Shown one piece after another: positions 47,133 through 59,300 of a DNA stretch of 64,000 nt. The stretch covers positions 31,170,804 to 31,234,803 of the forward strand of contig JBBCBC010000001.1 of assembly GCA_037126765.1 (NCBI GenBank), read 5' to 3'. This stretch comes from Stenogyne calaminthoides. Lineage: Eukaryota > Streptophyta > Magnoliopsida > Lamiales > Lamiaceae. The notes under the pieces were generated by a model. The model did no database searches. It was given only the letters and a program-made list of their open reading frames with translations, and had not been told where the DNA came from. The first letter of the stretch is position 1. Each line of letters opens with the position of its first letter. A program made the position numbers and the translations under genes.

Positions 47133-47760
47133 TATTTTGGTGAATTTTGTGAAGGGTTTTGATATAGAAGAGAATTCTGGATAATCTGAAGTTTTGAAAG
47201 TTGAGTGTTTTGTGAAGACGAAGGTTTTTTTTTGAAATAAAGTACAATGGAAGTTTGAAAAGGGGTATATATTTTGGAAAGATTTTGATCCAAGGATAAT
47301 CACGTAGATTTAAAGAATCGACGGTTAGGATTAATTTAAGCTAAAAAAGGGTAGTTGAAAGTACAACTAACTAGTACAAGCCGCCAATTTTTATCCTTAT
47401 TGGTGATTAATGAACAGTGCTTTTAATCACTGTTTCTGCAGACTATTGACCTTTCTCGAGAATTTCAAACGTCCCGCCCATTTATTTCCTCAGGTGTTTT
47501 ATCATTTATGGCCAATGATTTATGAGAGTCAGTTAGACAATAAATGAGGTACATGAGTCAGTTACTACTTCATACCAATTTTGACCATCAGTCTTACTGA
47601 GTTTTGACCTTGATAAAAAGTCAGTGTATTTTTTATAACTGAACTAAGGTTACTGAGTTTCCCAAGACTCAGTGATAAAAACCTTATTTTAACCTGAGTT
47701 TTTCAGTGAACTCTGAAAAACTTCATGCATCTGAAAATCTTCAAATTTATCCTGATTTCC
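47133..47760 (-). other. Element E pol-ORF3 spacer
   Basis: Non-coding. It is rich in ACTCAGT-type words near pol and A/T-rich near ORF3, and contains a TATA-like box. No intron-like GT...AG pair of the A/D type was seen. Confidence 0.7.
47265..47275 (-). promoter_or_regulatory. TATA-like box upstream of element E ORF3
   Basis: The minus strand reads CAAAATATATACCCC, about 140 nt before the ORF3 ATG, the same spacing as in F. Confidence 0.5.
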
Positions 47761-50700
47761 TTATTCACCTGGATCCAACAAACCTAATTCAATTGATAGT
47801 TCCTGAAATCTTGATTCAGCCAAAGGTTTAGTCAAGATATCAGCTCTCTGTTTATCAGTATGAATTTTCTCCATTCTGATGTCCTTCTTCTCAACATGAT
47901 CTCTGATGAAGTGATGTCTGATATCAACATGCTTACATCTGGTGTGCAATACCGGATTTTGTGTAATAGCAATTGCACTATTATTGTCACAAAATATGGG
48001 TACTTCATTGGCTATAATCTTATAATCCCTCAATTATTGTCTGAGCCAAAGAATCTGTGCACAACAGCTTCCTGCAGCCATGTATTCAGCTTCAGTAGTA
48101 CTGGTTGCTACTGATGTCTATTTCTTTGAAAACCATGATATCAGTTTACTTCCAAGAAATTGACAAGTTCCTGTAGTAGACTTCCTGTCAATTCTACATC
48201 CACCATAATCAGCATCTGAATAACCAGTTAATTCAAGGTTATCATCAGCTGGATACCATAATCCTCTATCCACAGTGCCTTTAAGATATTTCAAGATCTT
48301 TTTAGCATCCTCCATGTGACTAGCCTTAGGATTAGCTTGGTATCTTGCACATATCCCAACAACAAATGTAATATCAGGCCTACTTGCTGTGAGATAGAGC
48401 AATGATCCAATGATCCCTCTATAATTAGAGTGATTTACTGATTTGCCTTCAAGATCAGGATCCATCTTGTAGTTAGTATTCATAGGAATTCTAACTGCAT
48501 TGCAATTCTGTACACCATACTTAGCAATTAGATCTCTGGTGTATTTTGCCTGATTGATGAAAATTCCTTCTTTAGTCTGTTTCACCTGAAGTCCAAGAAA
48601 GAAATTCATCTCCCCCATCATAGACATCTCAAACTTTCCTTTCATCAGAGCTGAGAACTTCTCACACATCTGATGATTTGGAGATCCAAATATGATGTCA
48701 TCCACATATATCTGAACTAGTAAGATATCCTTCCCATCTTCTATCCTGAACAAAGTTCTATCAACAGTTCCTTTGATAAAACCATTGTCAGTAAGAAATT
48801 GAGAGAGTGTATCATACCATGCTTTGGGTGCTTGTTTTAGACCATACAAGGCTTTCCTGAGCCTGTAAACTTGGTCATTCTGACAAAATCCTGGAGGTTG
48901 TTCCACATAAACCTCTTCCTTAAGCACACCATTCATAAATGCACTTTTCACATCCATTTGATAGACTGTGAATTTCATGTGGGCAGCATACGCAAGAAAC
49001 ATTCTGATGGCTTCTAGTCTTGCAACAGGTGCAAAGGTTTCATCATAATCCAAGCCTTCTTCTTGGGAATAACCTTGTGCAACTAGCCTTGCCTTGTTTC
49101 TTACAATGTTGTTGTTCTCATCTCTCTTATTCTTGAACACCCACTTAGTTCCAATCACATTATGCCTCTTAGGTCTGTCCACTAGCTCCCAAACTTCATT
49201 TCTTGTGAACTGATTCAGCTCCTCTTGCATAGCAGTAATCCAGAATGAATCTTGAAGAGCTTCTTCAATCTCAGTAGGTTCTTTTTCAGATAGGAAGCAA
49301 CAGAATAGAGCACTTTTTCCATGGAACCTTCTTGTTTTAACACCTTCTGATAGATCACCCACAATTTGACTTGTAGGATGACTATCCAACCATCTTCTCC
49401 TTGATGTTCCCCCTTCAGTAGTGTCCTCAACATCAGAAATGTTAGGTTCAGGTAATTTATCAAATTCAGGGAACAACATAAAAGGAGAGAGTGAATCATC
49501 TTCCTCAGGGGAAATTCCATTCAGAACATTGTCAGTGACATTTGTTCCCCCTTGGTTGATAGATTCAGAGTTTGCCTCAGCTGTGACCACATCTTCATCG
49601 GCATTACATACCTGAGTCTGAACTGGTGTATGTTCAGATTGGTCAGCTTCAGTGTGTTGGCTTTCCTTCAGTGAAGAATTATTGTCCTGAGCCTCACCAT
49701 CCTGAGTATTTCCATCCTGAGCTTCTTTATCTGAGTCTGATTCACTCCATTCATAGAAAGTGATTGACTTCTTCTTTTCAGGCTCAAAGGATGTTTTATC
49801 ATTCTTTTTCAGGCTAAGTCTGGTGATTCTCTTGGTCAGATCTCCTGAGTCATGTTCATGTTTCTTCTGAACACAAGTAGATTCATAAAAAACAACATGA
49901 GGTGTTTCTTCCACAATAAGAGTCCTACAGTTGTAAACTCTGAAGGCTTTACTGACTTCAGAATATCCTAAGAATATCCCTTCATCAGCTTTGCTATCAA
50001 GAGTTTTCAATTGATCTTTACCATTATTGTGTATGAAACACTTGCAACCAAACACACGAAAGAAAGAAACAAGAGGCTTCCTTTCATTCCACATCTCATA
50101 AGGTGTTTTGCCTTGATTCTTGGCCAGCATGGATCTGTTCTGAGAGTAGCATGCAGTATTGATCGCTTCAGCCCAAAATCTCTTAGGAATGTCAGCTTCA
50201 ACAGTCATTGTTCTTGCAGCTTCTTTCAGAGTTCTATTTCTTCTTTCAGCAACACCATTTTGTTGCGGGGTCTTTGCAGCTGATGTTTCATGAGCTATTC
50301 CATTTACTGCAGAATAATCAGATATAATATGGTTGATAAATTCAGTGCCTTTATCTGATCTGATTTTGACCACACTCAGATTTTTTTCAGTACTGAGTCT
50401 TTTCAGTAATTCTGGCAGTTTTGTCTGAGTCTCTTTTTTACTGAGTAAGAATATGACCCATGTGTATCTAGAGTAGTCATCAACTACCACAAGTGTATAT
50501 TTCCTGCCATTAGTGGTCACAGGTGTTACAGGACCAAAGAGATCCATATGTAACAGTTGTAGTATTCTGTCAGAAGAAACTTCTACTTTGCTTTTGAATG
50601 ATGCTCTGATTTGTTTTCCTTTCTGACAAGCATCACATATATGATCTTTACTAAACACTTCATTGGGTAGCCCCCTCACAAGTGCCAATCTTGTAAGTTT

Positions 50701-51220
50701 GTTTAGGGTTTTGAAGTTTAAGTGATTCAGTCTTTTGTGCCACAACCAACTGGTATCAGTGGAACTTTTTGCAACCTAACATGTATCTTTAGGAGTTAGC
50801 CTCCAATCAGCAATATACACATTTCCTTTTCTAGTACCAGTCAGTAATATTTGTTGTGAAGAATTGTCTTTCAGATAACATAAGTTCTTTGAGAACTCAA
50901 CACTGAATCATTTGTCACAGAATTGACTGATAGAAAGCAAATTATGCTTTAAGCCAGACACATATGAAACACCATGGATATGAACAGAATCAACTTCAAG
51001 AGTTCCATATCCTTCAGTCTGTCCTTTGGAGTTATCTCCAAAAGTAATCTGAGGGTCTTTTTGTTCAACATAGTCAGTGAGTAATTGTTTATATCCTGTC
51101 ATATGTCTTGAACATCCACTGTCCAGATACCATGCAGCATGAGCCAATTCATTTCCACTCATCAGGGCTATGTTGTCTTCATTCAGCTCAGTGCCCTTTT
51201 CCTTCACCTCAAAAAACAGA
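47761..51220 (-). pseudogene. pol: Element E pol, nearly intact
   Basis: Protease (WYLDSGCSRHMTG at about 51120), gag-pre-integrase (CDACQKGK), integrase, RT and RNase H lie in one frame. The stretch 48118-50745 is open for 875 codons. Counting from 50745, the integrase has Asp68 (MDLFGP), Asp131 (SDKGTEF) and Glu167 (GVAERRN), a D-D-35-E set. The RT has IGTKWVF near residue 530, VYQMDVKSAFMNG and IYVDDIIFG near residue 680. RNase H starts GYSDADYGGCRIDRK and ends near ADILTKPL. Only four stops interrupt it: TGA 50908-50910, TAG 50776-50778, TAG 48118-48120 and TAA 48034-48036. F has sense codons at the first two and the last. At 48118-48120 F has a different sense codon, and element D reads CAG. 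Confidence 0.92.
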
Positions 51221-52324
51221 TCAGACCTTAGGTACCCATTTGGTGTAGGGTCCTACCAGGTTAGCTGTACTTTTTGGAAAACAAATCTGCCTGATAACTC
51301 TAATTACTTTAGAGTGGCTGATTTATCTCCCATAAACATCTACATACACATTCACCACCCTAGGTGCCTTGGCAGTACCCTGTGTATGAGTGCCAGCCTT
51401 AGCATGAACACGAGCCTTAGAGTTCTTCTTGGGTTCAGGCCTCTTGTTCCAATGCTTTGGCCTTGGTGCAGCTGGTCTCTGTCTCTGCTGACTAGGGTTT
51501 AGGAAACCTTTACCCTTAGGCAAGTGGGGTTTAGGTTGCCTGTACTGAAATTGTGGTCTTTAAGTAATCTGAGGACTTGGTCTTTTCAGTTGAGAATATC
51601 TCTGCTGAGAGTTTCTCTTCTGCAAATTCCTCTGATGGTTCAGTGCAGATCTCTTGAGGTTGGTATTCTTAGCCTGAGGCTTCGAAGTACTGGCCTGAAA
51701 ATTTCCTACTGAGTGTTCAGGTTTTCTAGCCTTTTCCTGAGGTTTGGGCTTTCTTTCCTGAACCTTCAGTTTTTCTGAAACCATAGGTCCTTTACCCTTG
51801 TCTAAAACACGGGGTTGTTCTTTAGTACATGCCACCGGTTTTACAAAGACAGTCTTGGTGCTACTAGAAGAAGCAGCATTCAGAAGACCTTGTGAGGTTC
51901 CCCCTGGATTATATCCCAATCCAGTCTTTATAGTTGCAGGTCTTTGATAACTCTGAATTTCATCTATTACTTTAGATGCAAAATTCAATAGAGCTAACTT
52001 TCTCCGCATACTATCCTCACTTTTCTTTAGAGTTTCATGCTTCTCAAAGAGGTCATTGAATTCAGTCCTGATAAGTTGATTTTCCTCAGTGGATTTCTCT
52101 AATTTTCCATTCAGGGTCTCTATCACTTTCTCTTTTTCTGAGAGTTGTACTTTCAGAACGTCTAGTTCATCAGTAGTTTCCATTAATTGAGAAGTGATTT
52201 CAGCAGTATTAGAGTGTTTCCACCTCAGATTTTCAGCAATCAGTTCCTTATTCTGCTCATGAGTTTCTGTGAGCAGTTCTTGTAACACAGAATAGTCCTT
52301 CATAAGATTCTCAAAAGAATCCAT
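51221..52324 (-). pseudogene. gag: Element E gag, C-terminal part
   Basis: The open frame starts at about 52324 (MDSFENLMKDYSVLQ). It has a long coiled coil (VLKVQLSEKEKVIETLNGK, EFNDLFEKHETLKKS) and a GLGYNPGG motif, then a basic Lys/Pro/Gln-rich region (QASTSKPQAKNTNLKR) likely to bind RNA. It ends at TKWVP before a TGA at 51221-51223. Two TAA stops interrupt it, at 51560-51562 and 51323-51325. The capsid and zinc-knuckle half expected upstream is absent: a partial LTR begins about 20 bp away. The TGA is shared with F. In E the protease then lies in the +1 frame. Confidence 0.85.
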
Positions 52325-52345
52325 CAGGTCAAAGTTACTGGTTAC

Positions 52346-53023
52346 CTAGCAATAGGGTTTGGGGTTGGGTTGTTTTCCAACTAAGATGAGATATCCTTTT
52401 ACAATAAGAACAGATTCAAAGGCTAGGATATCTCTTACTAAGATTTGGATACTTAACAATTCTGGGCTTAGTAAATGAGCTCTCTTCAATGTGAAACACT
52501 TTGGAAATCTTAGTGTCAATGTAGTACGTTGTTGTCGCCTCCTCGTTGGTCGAAATCTTCCTTTGAACAGAGATAAACAAAACGGCTCTATTTCGGTCAA
52601 CCATGGTGAACTGATATGGTCCTTAATGTCCATGACTGTATAACATTCTGTTTGTTTGTACTAAGAATGAACAAAACATTATTCAGCTTGAAGTAGCTTG
52701 TTCAGGATCTTTCTGGGTCGGTACAAAATAATCTTCAGGATCTTTTGGTCTTCAGGATCTTTAGTCTTCAGGACTCTTTTTGTTCAGGGACTTCGGTCTT
52801 CAGGAATCTTCTGAGCTACTCAGGAACATCTGAGTTCTTCAGGCAAAATCAAAACATACTTATTTCTCCCTGATCTATATCTACTGACTATACAGAGTGC
52901 AGATAATCCTGAGTCTTAATATCTATTGAAACCTGATCCTATACTACCAAGATTTCCTGATGCATGTCATACTCAGGGGTTTTGGGATCTAATCAAAATC
53001 TTTATTAAATTCATCTCCCAACA
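52346..53023 (-). repeat. LTR remnant joined to element E gag
   Basis: Aligns with 42338-43275 of the complete E LTR but is shorter (678 against 938 bp) and clearly diverged. It keeps the U3 start (CATCTCCCAACA at 53023) and lacks the R-U5 end and PBS, so gag follows directly. Confidence 0.82.
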
Positions 53024-53569
53024 CATGGCTTTCTTGATCTCCGCTTATGTGTATCACTGCAAGAGAGTTTCGTTCATATTCCCTGCCACTTTTGACTCAA
53101 TTGACTCGATTACGTGGTGCATGTTACTAGGCTCAACCGAAGTAAACATCTCAATAAAATACTCCTGCATTACCCCACCAACTTTTTCATCCCCCTGAAC
53201 CCAAACTCCCTCTTTGTTCTTAAGTTGAAAAATGGTGTTTCTTCTTCTTCTTTGGGAATCCTTGTTGTGGAAGAAAGGAGTGTTCCAATCCCCATCCTTG
53301 AGCCACAATGCCCGCGACCGTTGGAACCATTGAATTTTCTCGTACTTGAGAAGCTCATCAAGATCGTCTTGTTTTTTCCTCAATTCCAGGATTACTTCCT
53401 CAATTTGCACCTGTTCTTGGAGGAAAGCGATCCTATTCCTAGTGGCTGTGATATTCTTTGCCACATTCCCAAAAGTCTCCCGGTCCCATCTCTTAAGGTA
53501 GAGTCCACATTTCTGGATGCACTCATTGAGGGAGAGCCTGATATTGTTTTGGTCCCACCTGTTGGGATA
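53024..53569 (-). pseudogene. LINE ORF2 fragment (endonuclease-RT linker)
   Basis: The minus strand encodes a plant LINE ORF2 piece: FQRSRALWLKDGDWNTPFFH, the basic SQRRRRNTIFQLKNKEG segment and YFIEMFTSVEPSNM. This is the stretch just before the RT domain. The frame is open from the right edge (WDQNNIRLSLNE) down to a TGA at 53054. Sequence typical of the endonuclease or the RT core is absent. Both edges are retroelement LTRs, so two LTR insertions or rearrangements bracket it. It is not in the same orientation as the LINE at 13101-15496. Confidence 0.8.
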
Positions 53570-54797
53570 ACATATGCCAGGATCTATCGGGATGATCTCA
53601 TAAACACAAATAAATTAAAAATTATTACTAGCATGAATTAACCTAAGTGAATTCAAATAATAATTCATTCAACAACATCATGCAAATAATATTTCACGTA
53701 AAAGATCCTAGCATGCGGAATTTCTAGGAGTTTACGTAAACGTACCCGTTGGAGAGACAACCGTTGAGACGGACATGAACAAGTAACTGGCTACCAACCA
53801 AAAGTCTTTCTCAAGTATTCTCAAGTCCTCGTTCAATAACCCGGTGGAAGGTTCTCCAATGAACAATTTATAAACAAAGGAAAAATAAATAATTGTTGCA
53901 CCACCTTTGTGGATTTCTAGTTTTTCCAACTCATGGAATTGTGTAGGGGATGAAAAATTCATCCCCTATTTATAATGGTAGGGTTGGACGAAAATATGGG
54001 GTAGAAAAGGGTTAGGAAATATCTTTTCTTGATCTCCAAGAAATCTTGAATATATCTCATATATTCTTCTTTCCATGTGTATTTTTCCATAAAAATCTCA
54101 CACCCTATTTTGGCCCTATTTTTCGAAAATAAAAGAGAAGATTCCAAGATTGGATCTTTCTTGAATTTATGAGATATTTTTGTATTCCAAGAATACATAT
54201 CTTTTTCCATAAAATCTTTCCAAGAAAATCTTTAATTCCCTCTTACCCCAAAATTTTGAAAATTACATATTAAAGAGGCCAAGTGAGAGATTTCTTGAAT
54301 TTATGGGATAATCTTGTATTCCAAGAATACTTATCTCCTTTCCATAAAATATTTTCAAGAAAATCCTTCTCCCTCTTTTCTTTAATAAATTTCAAAAATG
54401 ATAAGGAAAAATATGCAACAAATATTTAATTTATTTTAAGCATCTTTTATTTAATGGACTTTAATTGGGCTACTTGAGGGGCCTTTAGGAGAATCAAGAT
54501 GGACCTTCCAATGGGCTACTGAATTTCAATATTGAGCCACAATATAATGCAGCCCATTAATATTAATTAATTCCACTATATAATTAATATTGCACTATCC
54601 AACTTAACCCATATTACGGTAATATGGCTCCCGATTATTATTTCCTGTGTTTAAGATTATTTAGTCCATTAATTAATTAAGCCACTGAAAAGTTTAATAA
54701 GGACAGCTCAACTTTATTATCCATACCTGAAAATTAATTCCACTTGCAAGATTTGGAATGATAAAGGTTCTGAGCCCACCAAGGGGACCAATCATGC
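53570..54797 (-). repeat. Truncated LTR related to element C
   Basis: Starts TGTTGGGATAACATATG and follows the element C LTR through GAATTAACC...CATGCGGAAT, the CCCCTATTTATAA box (53967-53975) and GGTATGATAAAG-like sequence. It stops near 54797, lacking the last 570 bp or so. Divergence from C is substantial. At its broken end element F gag begins, with a few bases of possible shared sequence (CAAG). Confidence 0.83.
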
Positions 54798-55412
54798 AAG
54801 ATCATGAATGATCTGAGTGCTCTTGGGAAAAGATACCCAAAAAGAGAAGTTGCACTGAAAATTCTTAGAGGTCTATCTAAGAAATGGGATATACATGTGG
54901 TGATTGAAAACACCAAGAACATTGATTCTATGTCATATCAACAAGTTTTCTCTGAACTGAAAGCTTATGAATTTGTGATTGATAAGAAAACAAAGAAATC
55001 TGATAGCAAAGATGAATCTTCATCTAGCAAGAATGTAGCTTTCAAAGCTAAAGAAAAATCATGTAAAGATAAAGAGTCTGATAACTCACCTGCCAAAAAT
55101 CAGGATGAGCAAGAGGATAAGCTAGTAATGTTGGCAAGGAGGTTTGAAAGACTCAATAGCAGATATGGGAAGTACAAGAAGTACTATAAAAATACCAGAT
55201 ACAGGAACATGAATAACTCAGAACCTGAGGACATGTCCACTGAGAAGAAGAAGGACCACAAAACTGAAGGGTCTTCATCCAGAAAGAAGGACTCCAAGAC
55301 CAAGGAGGAAAGTGATCACGATGATGATACCAACAGATGCTACAACTGCAAAAAGAAAGGTCACTTCCAGTATGACTGTCCTGAGTCTAAAGCAATTAAT
55401 GGGAGCTACTGA
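54798..55412 (+). pseudogene. gag: Element F gag, middle part with zinc knuckle
   Basis: Open from the truncation. It has the end of the UBN2-type capsid (KILRGLSKKWDIHVVIENTK, SELKAYEFVIDKK), a Lys/Ser-rich linker and a canonical CCHC zinc knuckle CYNCKKKGHFQYDC at 55338-55379 (CX2CX4HX4C). The frame ends at TGA 55410-55412. Just there, sequence present in E gag (about 58 codons from MDSFEN to SQLM) is missing, and the downstream coiled coil continues in another frame. A deletion at about 55400 therefore split gag. The start codon is absent because of the 5' truncation. Confidence 0.87.
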
Positions 55413-56373
55413 TGAGCTAAATGTTCTGAAAGTACAACTCTCAGAGAAAGAGAAAGTGATAGATGCCCTGAAAGGAAAGTTAGGGAAATCCACTAAGGAA
55501 AATCAGCTTATCAGGACTGAATTCAATGACCTCTTTGAGAAACATGAAACTCTAAAGAAAAGTGAGGATAGCTTGCGGAGAACGGTATCTCTATTGAATT
55601 CTGCATCTAAAGCAATAGATGAAATTCAGAGTTATCAAATACATGCAACTATAAAAGCTGGATTGGGATATAATCCAGGGGGAACCTCACAAGGTCATCT
55701 GAATGTTGCTTCTTCTAGTAGCATTAAGATTGTCTTTGTTAAACCGGTGGTTCGTACTGATCTTCTTATTAAAGAACAACCTCGTGTGTTAGACAAGGGT
55801 AAAGAACCTATGGTTTCAGAGAACCTGAAGGTTCAGGAAGGAAAGCCCAAACCTCAGGTAAAGGCTAGAAAACCTGAACACTCAGTAGGAAATCCTCAGG
55901 CCAGTACTTCGAAGCCTCAGGCTAAGAATACCAACCTGAAGAAATCTGCACTGAACCATCAGAAGAATCTTCAGAAGAGAAACACTCAGCCGAGACATTC
56001 TCAACTGAGGAGACCAAGCCCTCAGGATACTGAAAGACCAAAATTTCAGTACAGGCAACCTAAACCCCACTTGCCTAAGGGTAAAGGTTTCCTGAACCCA
56101 AGTACGCAGAGACATAGACCAGCTGCACCAAGGCCAAAGCATTGGAACAAGAGGCCTGAACCCAAGAAGAACTCTAAGGCTCATGTTCATGCTAAGGCTG
56201 ACACTCATACACAGGGTACTGCCAAGGCACCTAGGGTGGTGAATGTGTATGTAGATGTTTATGGAAGGCAAATCAGCCACTCTAAAGTAATTAGAGTTGT
56301 CAGGCAGATTTGGGTTCCAAAAGGTACAGCTAACCTGATAGGACCCTACACCAAATGGGTACCTAACGCCTGA
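55413..56373 (+). pseudogene. gag: Element F gag, C-terminal part
   Basis: Continues gag in the frame later used by pol: coiled coil (VLKVQLSEKEKVIDALKGK), GLGYNPGG, basic Lys/Pro/Gln-rich RNA-binding-like region and a HAKADTHTQGTAKAPRVVN segment, ending TKWVPNA before TGA 56371-56373. It closely matches E. The TGA stands at the same alignment position as in E, while element A reads through this point in a slightly different frame. Confidence 0.86.
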
Positions 56374-59300
56374 TCTATTTTTCAAGTGAAGGAAAAGGGC
56401 ACTGAGCTGAATTAAGACAACATAGCCCTTTTGAGTGGAAGTAAACTGGTTCTTGCTGCATGGTATCTAGACAGTGGATGTTCAAGGCACATGACAAGAT
56501 ACAAACATTTACTCACTGACCATGTTGAGCAGAAAGACCCTCAGATTACTTTTGGAGATAATTCCAAAGGACAGACTGAAGGATATGGAACTCTTAAATT
56601 TGACTCTGTTCATATCCATGGTGTTTCATATGTTTCTGGTTTAAAGCATAATTTGCTTTCTATCAGCCAATTCTGTGATAAAGGATTCAGTGTTGAGTTC
56701 TCAAAGAACTTATGTTATGTGAAAGATAATGCTTCACAACAAACACTACTAACTGGTACTAGAAAAGGAAATGTGTATCTTGCTGATTGGAGATTAACTC
56801 TTAAGGATACATGCTTGGTTGCAAATAGTTCTACTGACACCAGTTGGTTATGGCACAAAAGACTGAATCACTTAAACTTCAAAACCCTGAATAAACTTGC
56901 AAGATTAGCACTTGTGAGGGGGTTACCAAATGAAGTGTTCAGTAAAGATCATGTGTTTGATGCTTGTAATAAAGGAAAACATATCAGAACATCATTCAAA
57001 AGCAAAGTAGAAGTTTCTACTGATAGAATACTTCAACTGTTACATATGGATCTATTTGGTCCAGTGACACCTGTGAGCACTAATGGCAGAAAATACACAC
57101 TTGTGGTAGTTGATGACTACTCTAGATATACTTGGGTCATATTCTTACTCAGTAAGAAAGAGACTCAGACAAAACTGCCTAATTTACTGAAAAGACTCAG
57201 TATTGAAAAGAATCTGAGTGTGGTCAAAATCAGATCAGATAAAGGCACTGAATTTATCAACCATATTATATCTGATTATTGTGCAGCAAATGGAATAGCT
57301 CATGAAACATCAGCTGCAAGGACCCCACAACATAATGGTGTTGCAGAAAGAATAAATAGGACTCTGAAAGAAGCTGCAAGAACAATGATTGCTGAAGCTG
57401 ACATTCCTAAGAGATTTTGGGCTGAAGCTATCAACATTGCATGCTACTCTCAGAACAGAACCATGCTGACAAAAGATTAAGGAAAAACACCGTATGAGCT
57501 GTGGAATGAAAGGAAGCCTCTCATCTCTTTCTTTCGTGTGTTTGGTTGTAAGTGTTTCATACACAATAATGGTAAAGATCAGTTGAAAACCTTTGATAGC
57601 AAAGCTGATGAAGGAATATTCTTAGGATATTTTGAAGTCAGTAAAGCCTTCAGAGTTTATAACTGTAGGACCCTTATTGTGGAAGAAACACCTCATGTTG
57701 TTTTTGATGAATCTACTTGTGTTCAAAAGAAACAGGAACACTACTCAGGAGATCTTACAAAGAGAATCACCAGACTTAGCCTGAAGAAGAATGGTAAACC
57801 ATCATCTGAGCCTGAAAAGAAGAAGCCAATCATTTTCTATGAATGGAGTGAGTCAGACTATGACAAAGATACTCAGGATGGAAATACTCAGGCTGATGAA
57901 ACTCAGGATAATAGTTCTCCACTAAAGGAAAGCCAACACACTGAATCTATCAACCAAGGGGGAACAAATGTCACTGACAATATTCTGAATGAAAATTCCC
58001 CTGAGGAAGATGATTCCCTCTCTCATTTTCTGTTGTTCCCTGAGTTTAATGAATTACCTGAACCTAACATTTATGATGTTGAGGATACTACTGAAGGGGG
58101 AATATCCAGGAGAAAGTGGTTAGATAGTCATCCCTCAAGTCAGATTGTGGGTGATCTATCAGAAGGTGTTAGAACAAGAAAGTTCCATGGTGAAAGTGCT
58201 CTATTCTACTGCTTCCTATCAGAAAATGAACCCACTGAGATTGAAGAAGCTCGTCAGGATTCATTCTCGATTAATGCTATGCAAGAAGAGCTGAATTAGT
58301 TTACAAGAAATGAAGTTTGGGAGCTAGTGGACAGACCTAAGAGACACAATGTGATTGGAACTAAGTGGGTATTCAAGAACAAGAGAGATGAAAACAACAA
58401 CATTGTAAGAAACAAGGCAAGGCTAGTTGCACAAGGTTATTCCCAAGAAGAAGGTTTGGAGTATGATGAAACCTTTGCACCTGTTGCAAGACTAGAAGCC
58501 ATCAGATTGTTTCTTGCATATGTTGCTCACATGAAATTCACAGTCTATCAGATGGATGTGAAAAGTGCATTTCTGAATGGTGTGCTTAAAGAAGAGGTTT
58601 ATGTGGAACAACCTCCTGGATTTCGTCAGAATGACCAAGTTTACAGGCTCAGAAAAGTTTTATATGGTCTGAAGCTAGCACCCAGAGCATGGTATGATAC
58701 ACTTTCTCAATTTGTTACTGACCATGGTTTTACCAAAGGAACTGTTGATATAACCTTGTTCAGGATAGAAGATGTGAAAGATATCTTACTAGTTCAGATT
58801 TATGTGGATGACATCATATTTGGATCTCCTAATCATCAGATGTGTGAGAAGTTCTCTGCCTTGATGAAAGGAAAGTTTGAGATGTCGATGATGGGGGAGA
58901 TGAATTTCTTTCTAGGACTCCAAGTCAAGCAATCCAAGGAAGGTATATTCATCAATCAAGCAAAATACACCAGAGATCTGATTGCTAAGTATTGTGTACA
59001 GAATTGCAATGCAGTTAGAATTCCTATGAATACTAACTACAAGATGGATCCTGATCCTGAAGGCAAGTCAGTTAATCACAGTGATTATAGAGGGATCATT
59101 GGATCATTTCTATATCTCACAGCAAGTAAGCCTGATATTACTTTTGCTGTTGGAATATGTGCAAGGTACCAAGCTAATCCTAAGGCTAGTCACATGGAAG
59201 TTGCCAAAAAGATCCTGAAATATCTTAAAGGCACAGTGAATAGAGGATTATGGTATCCAACTGATGATAACCTTGAATTAACTGGTTATTCAGATGCTGA

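Larger units (their letters stand above)
41529..53023 (-). mobile_element. Element E: SIRE-like Ty1/copia, best-preserved pol
   Basis: A minus-strand element. On its right is a partial LTR (52346-53023), followed by gag lacking its N-terminus, a nearly open pol, spacer, ORF3, PPT and a full LTR (41529-43275). It lacks the PBS and the LTR end that should adjoin it. The two LTRs differ a lot (roughly 12 percent over the first 165 bp compared, plus large indels). The outer flanks, ...ATATT on the left and CATGG on the right, do not match. The element may therefore be a recombination product. F is a close relative in the opposite orientation. Confidence 0.87.

Noticed and set aside
47761..51220. 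Pol-to-ORF3 expression by stop-codon readthrough, as described for soybean SIRE1
   Set aside because: Here pol and ORF3 are separated by 0.6-1 kb of spacer with stops in all frames, so simple readthrough cannot join them.
52346..53023. Solo LTR unrelated to E
   Set aside because: It has the orientation and place of E's 5' LTR and lies about 20 bp from E gag. I kept it with E but noted that it may be from another copy.
54804..55412. Independent zinc-finger gene
   Set aside because: The CCHC knuckle and flanks match copia gag, and the downstream frame continues into E-like gag and pol.
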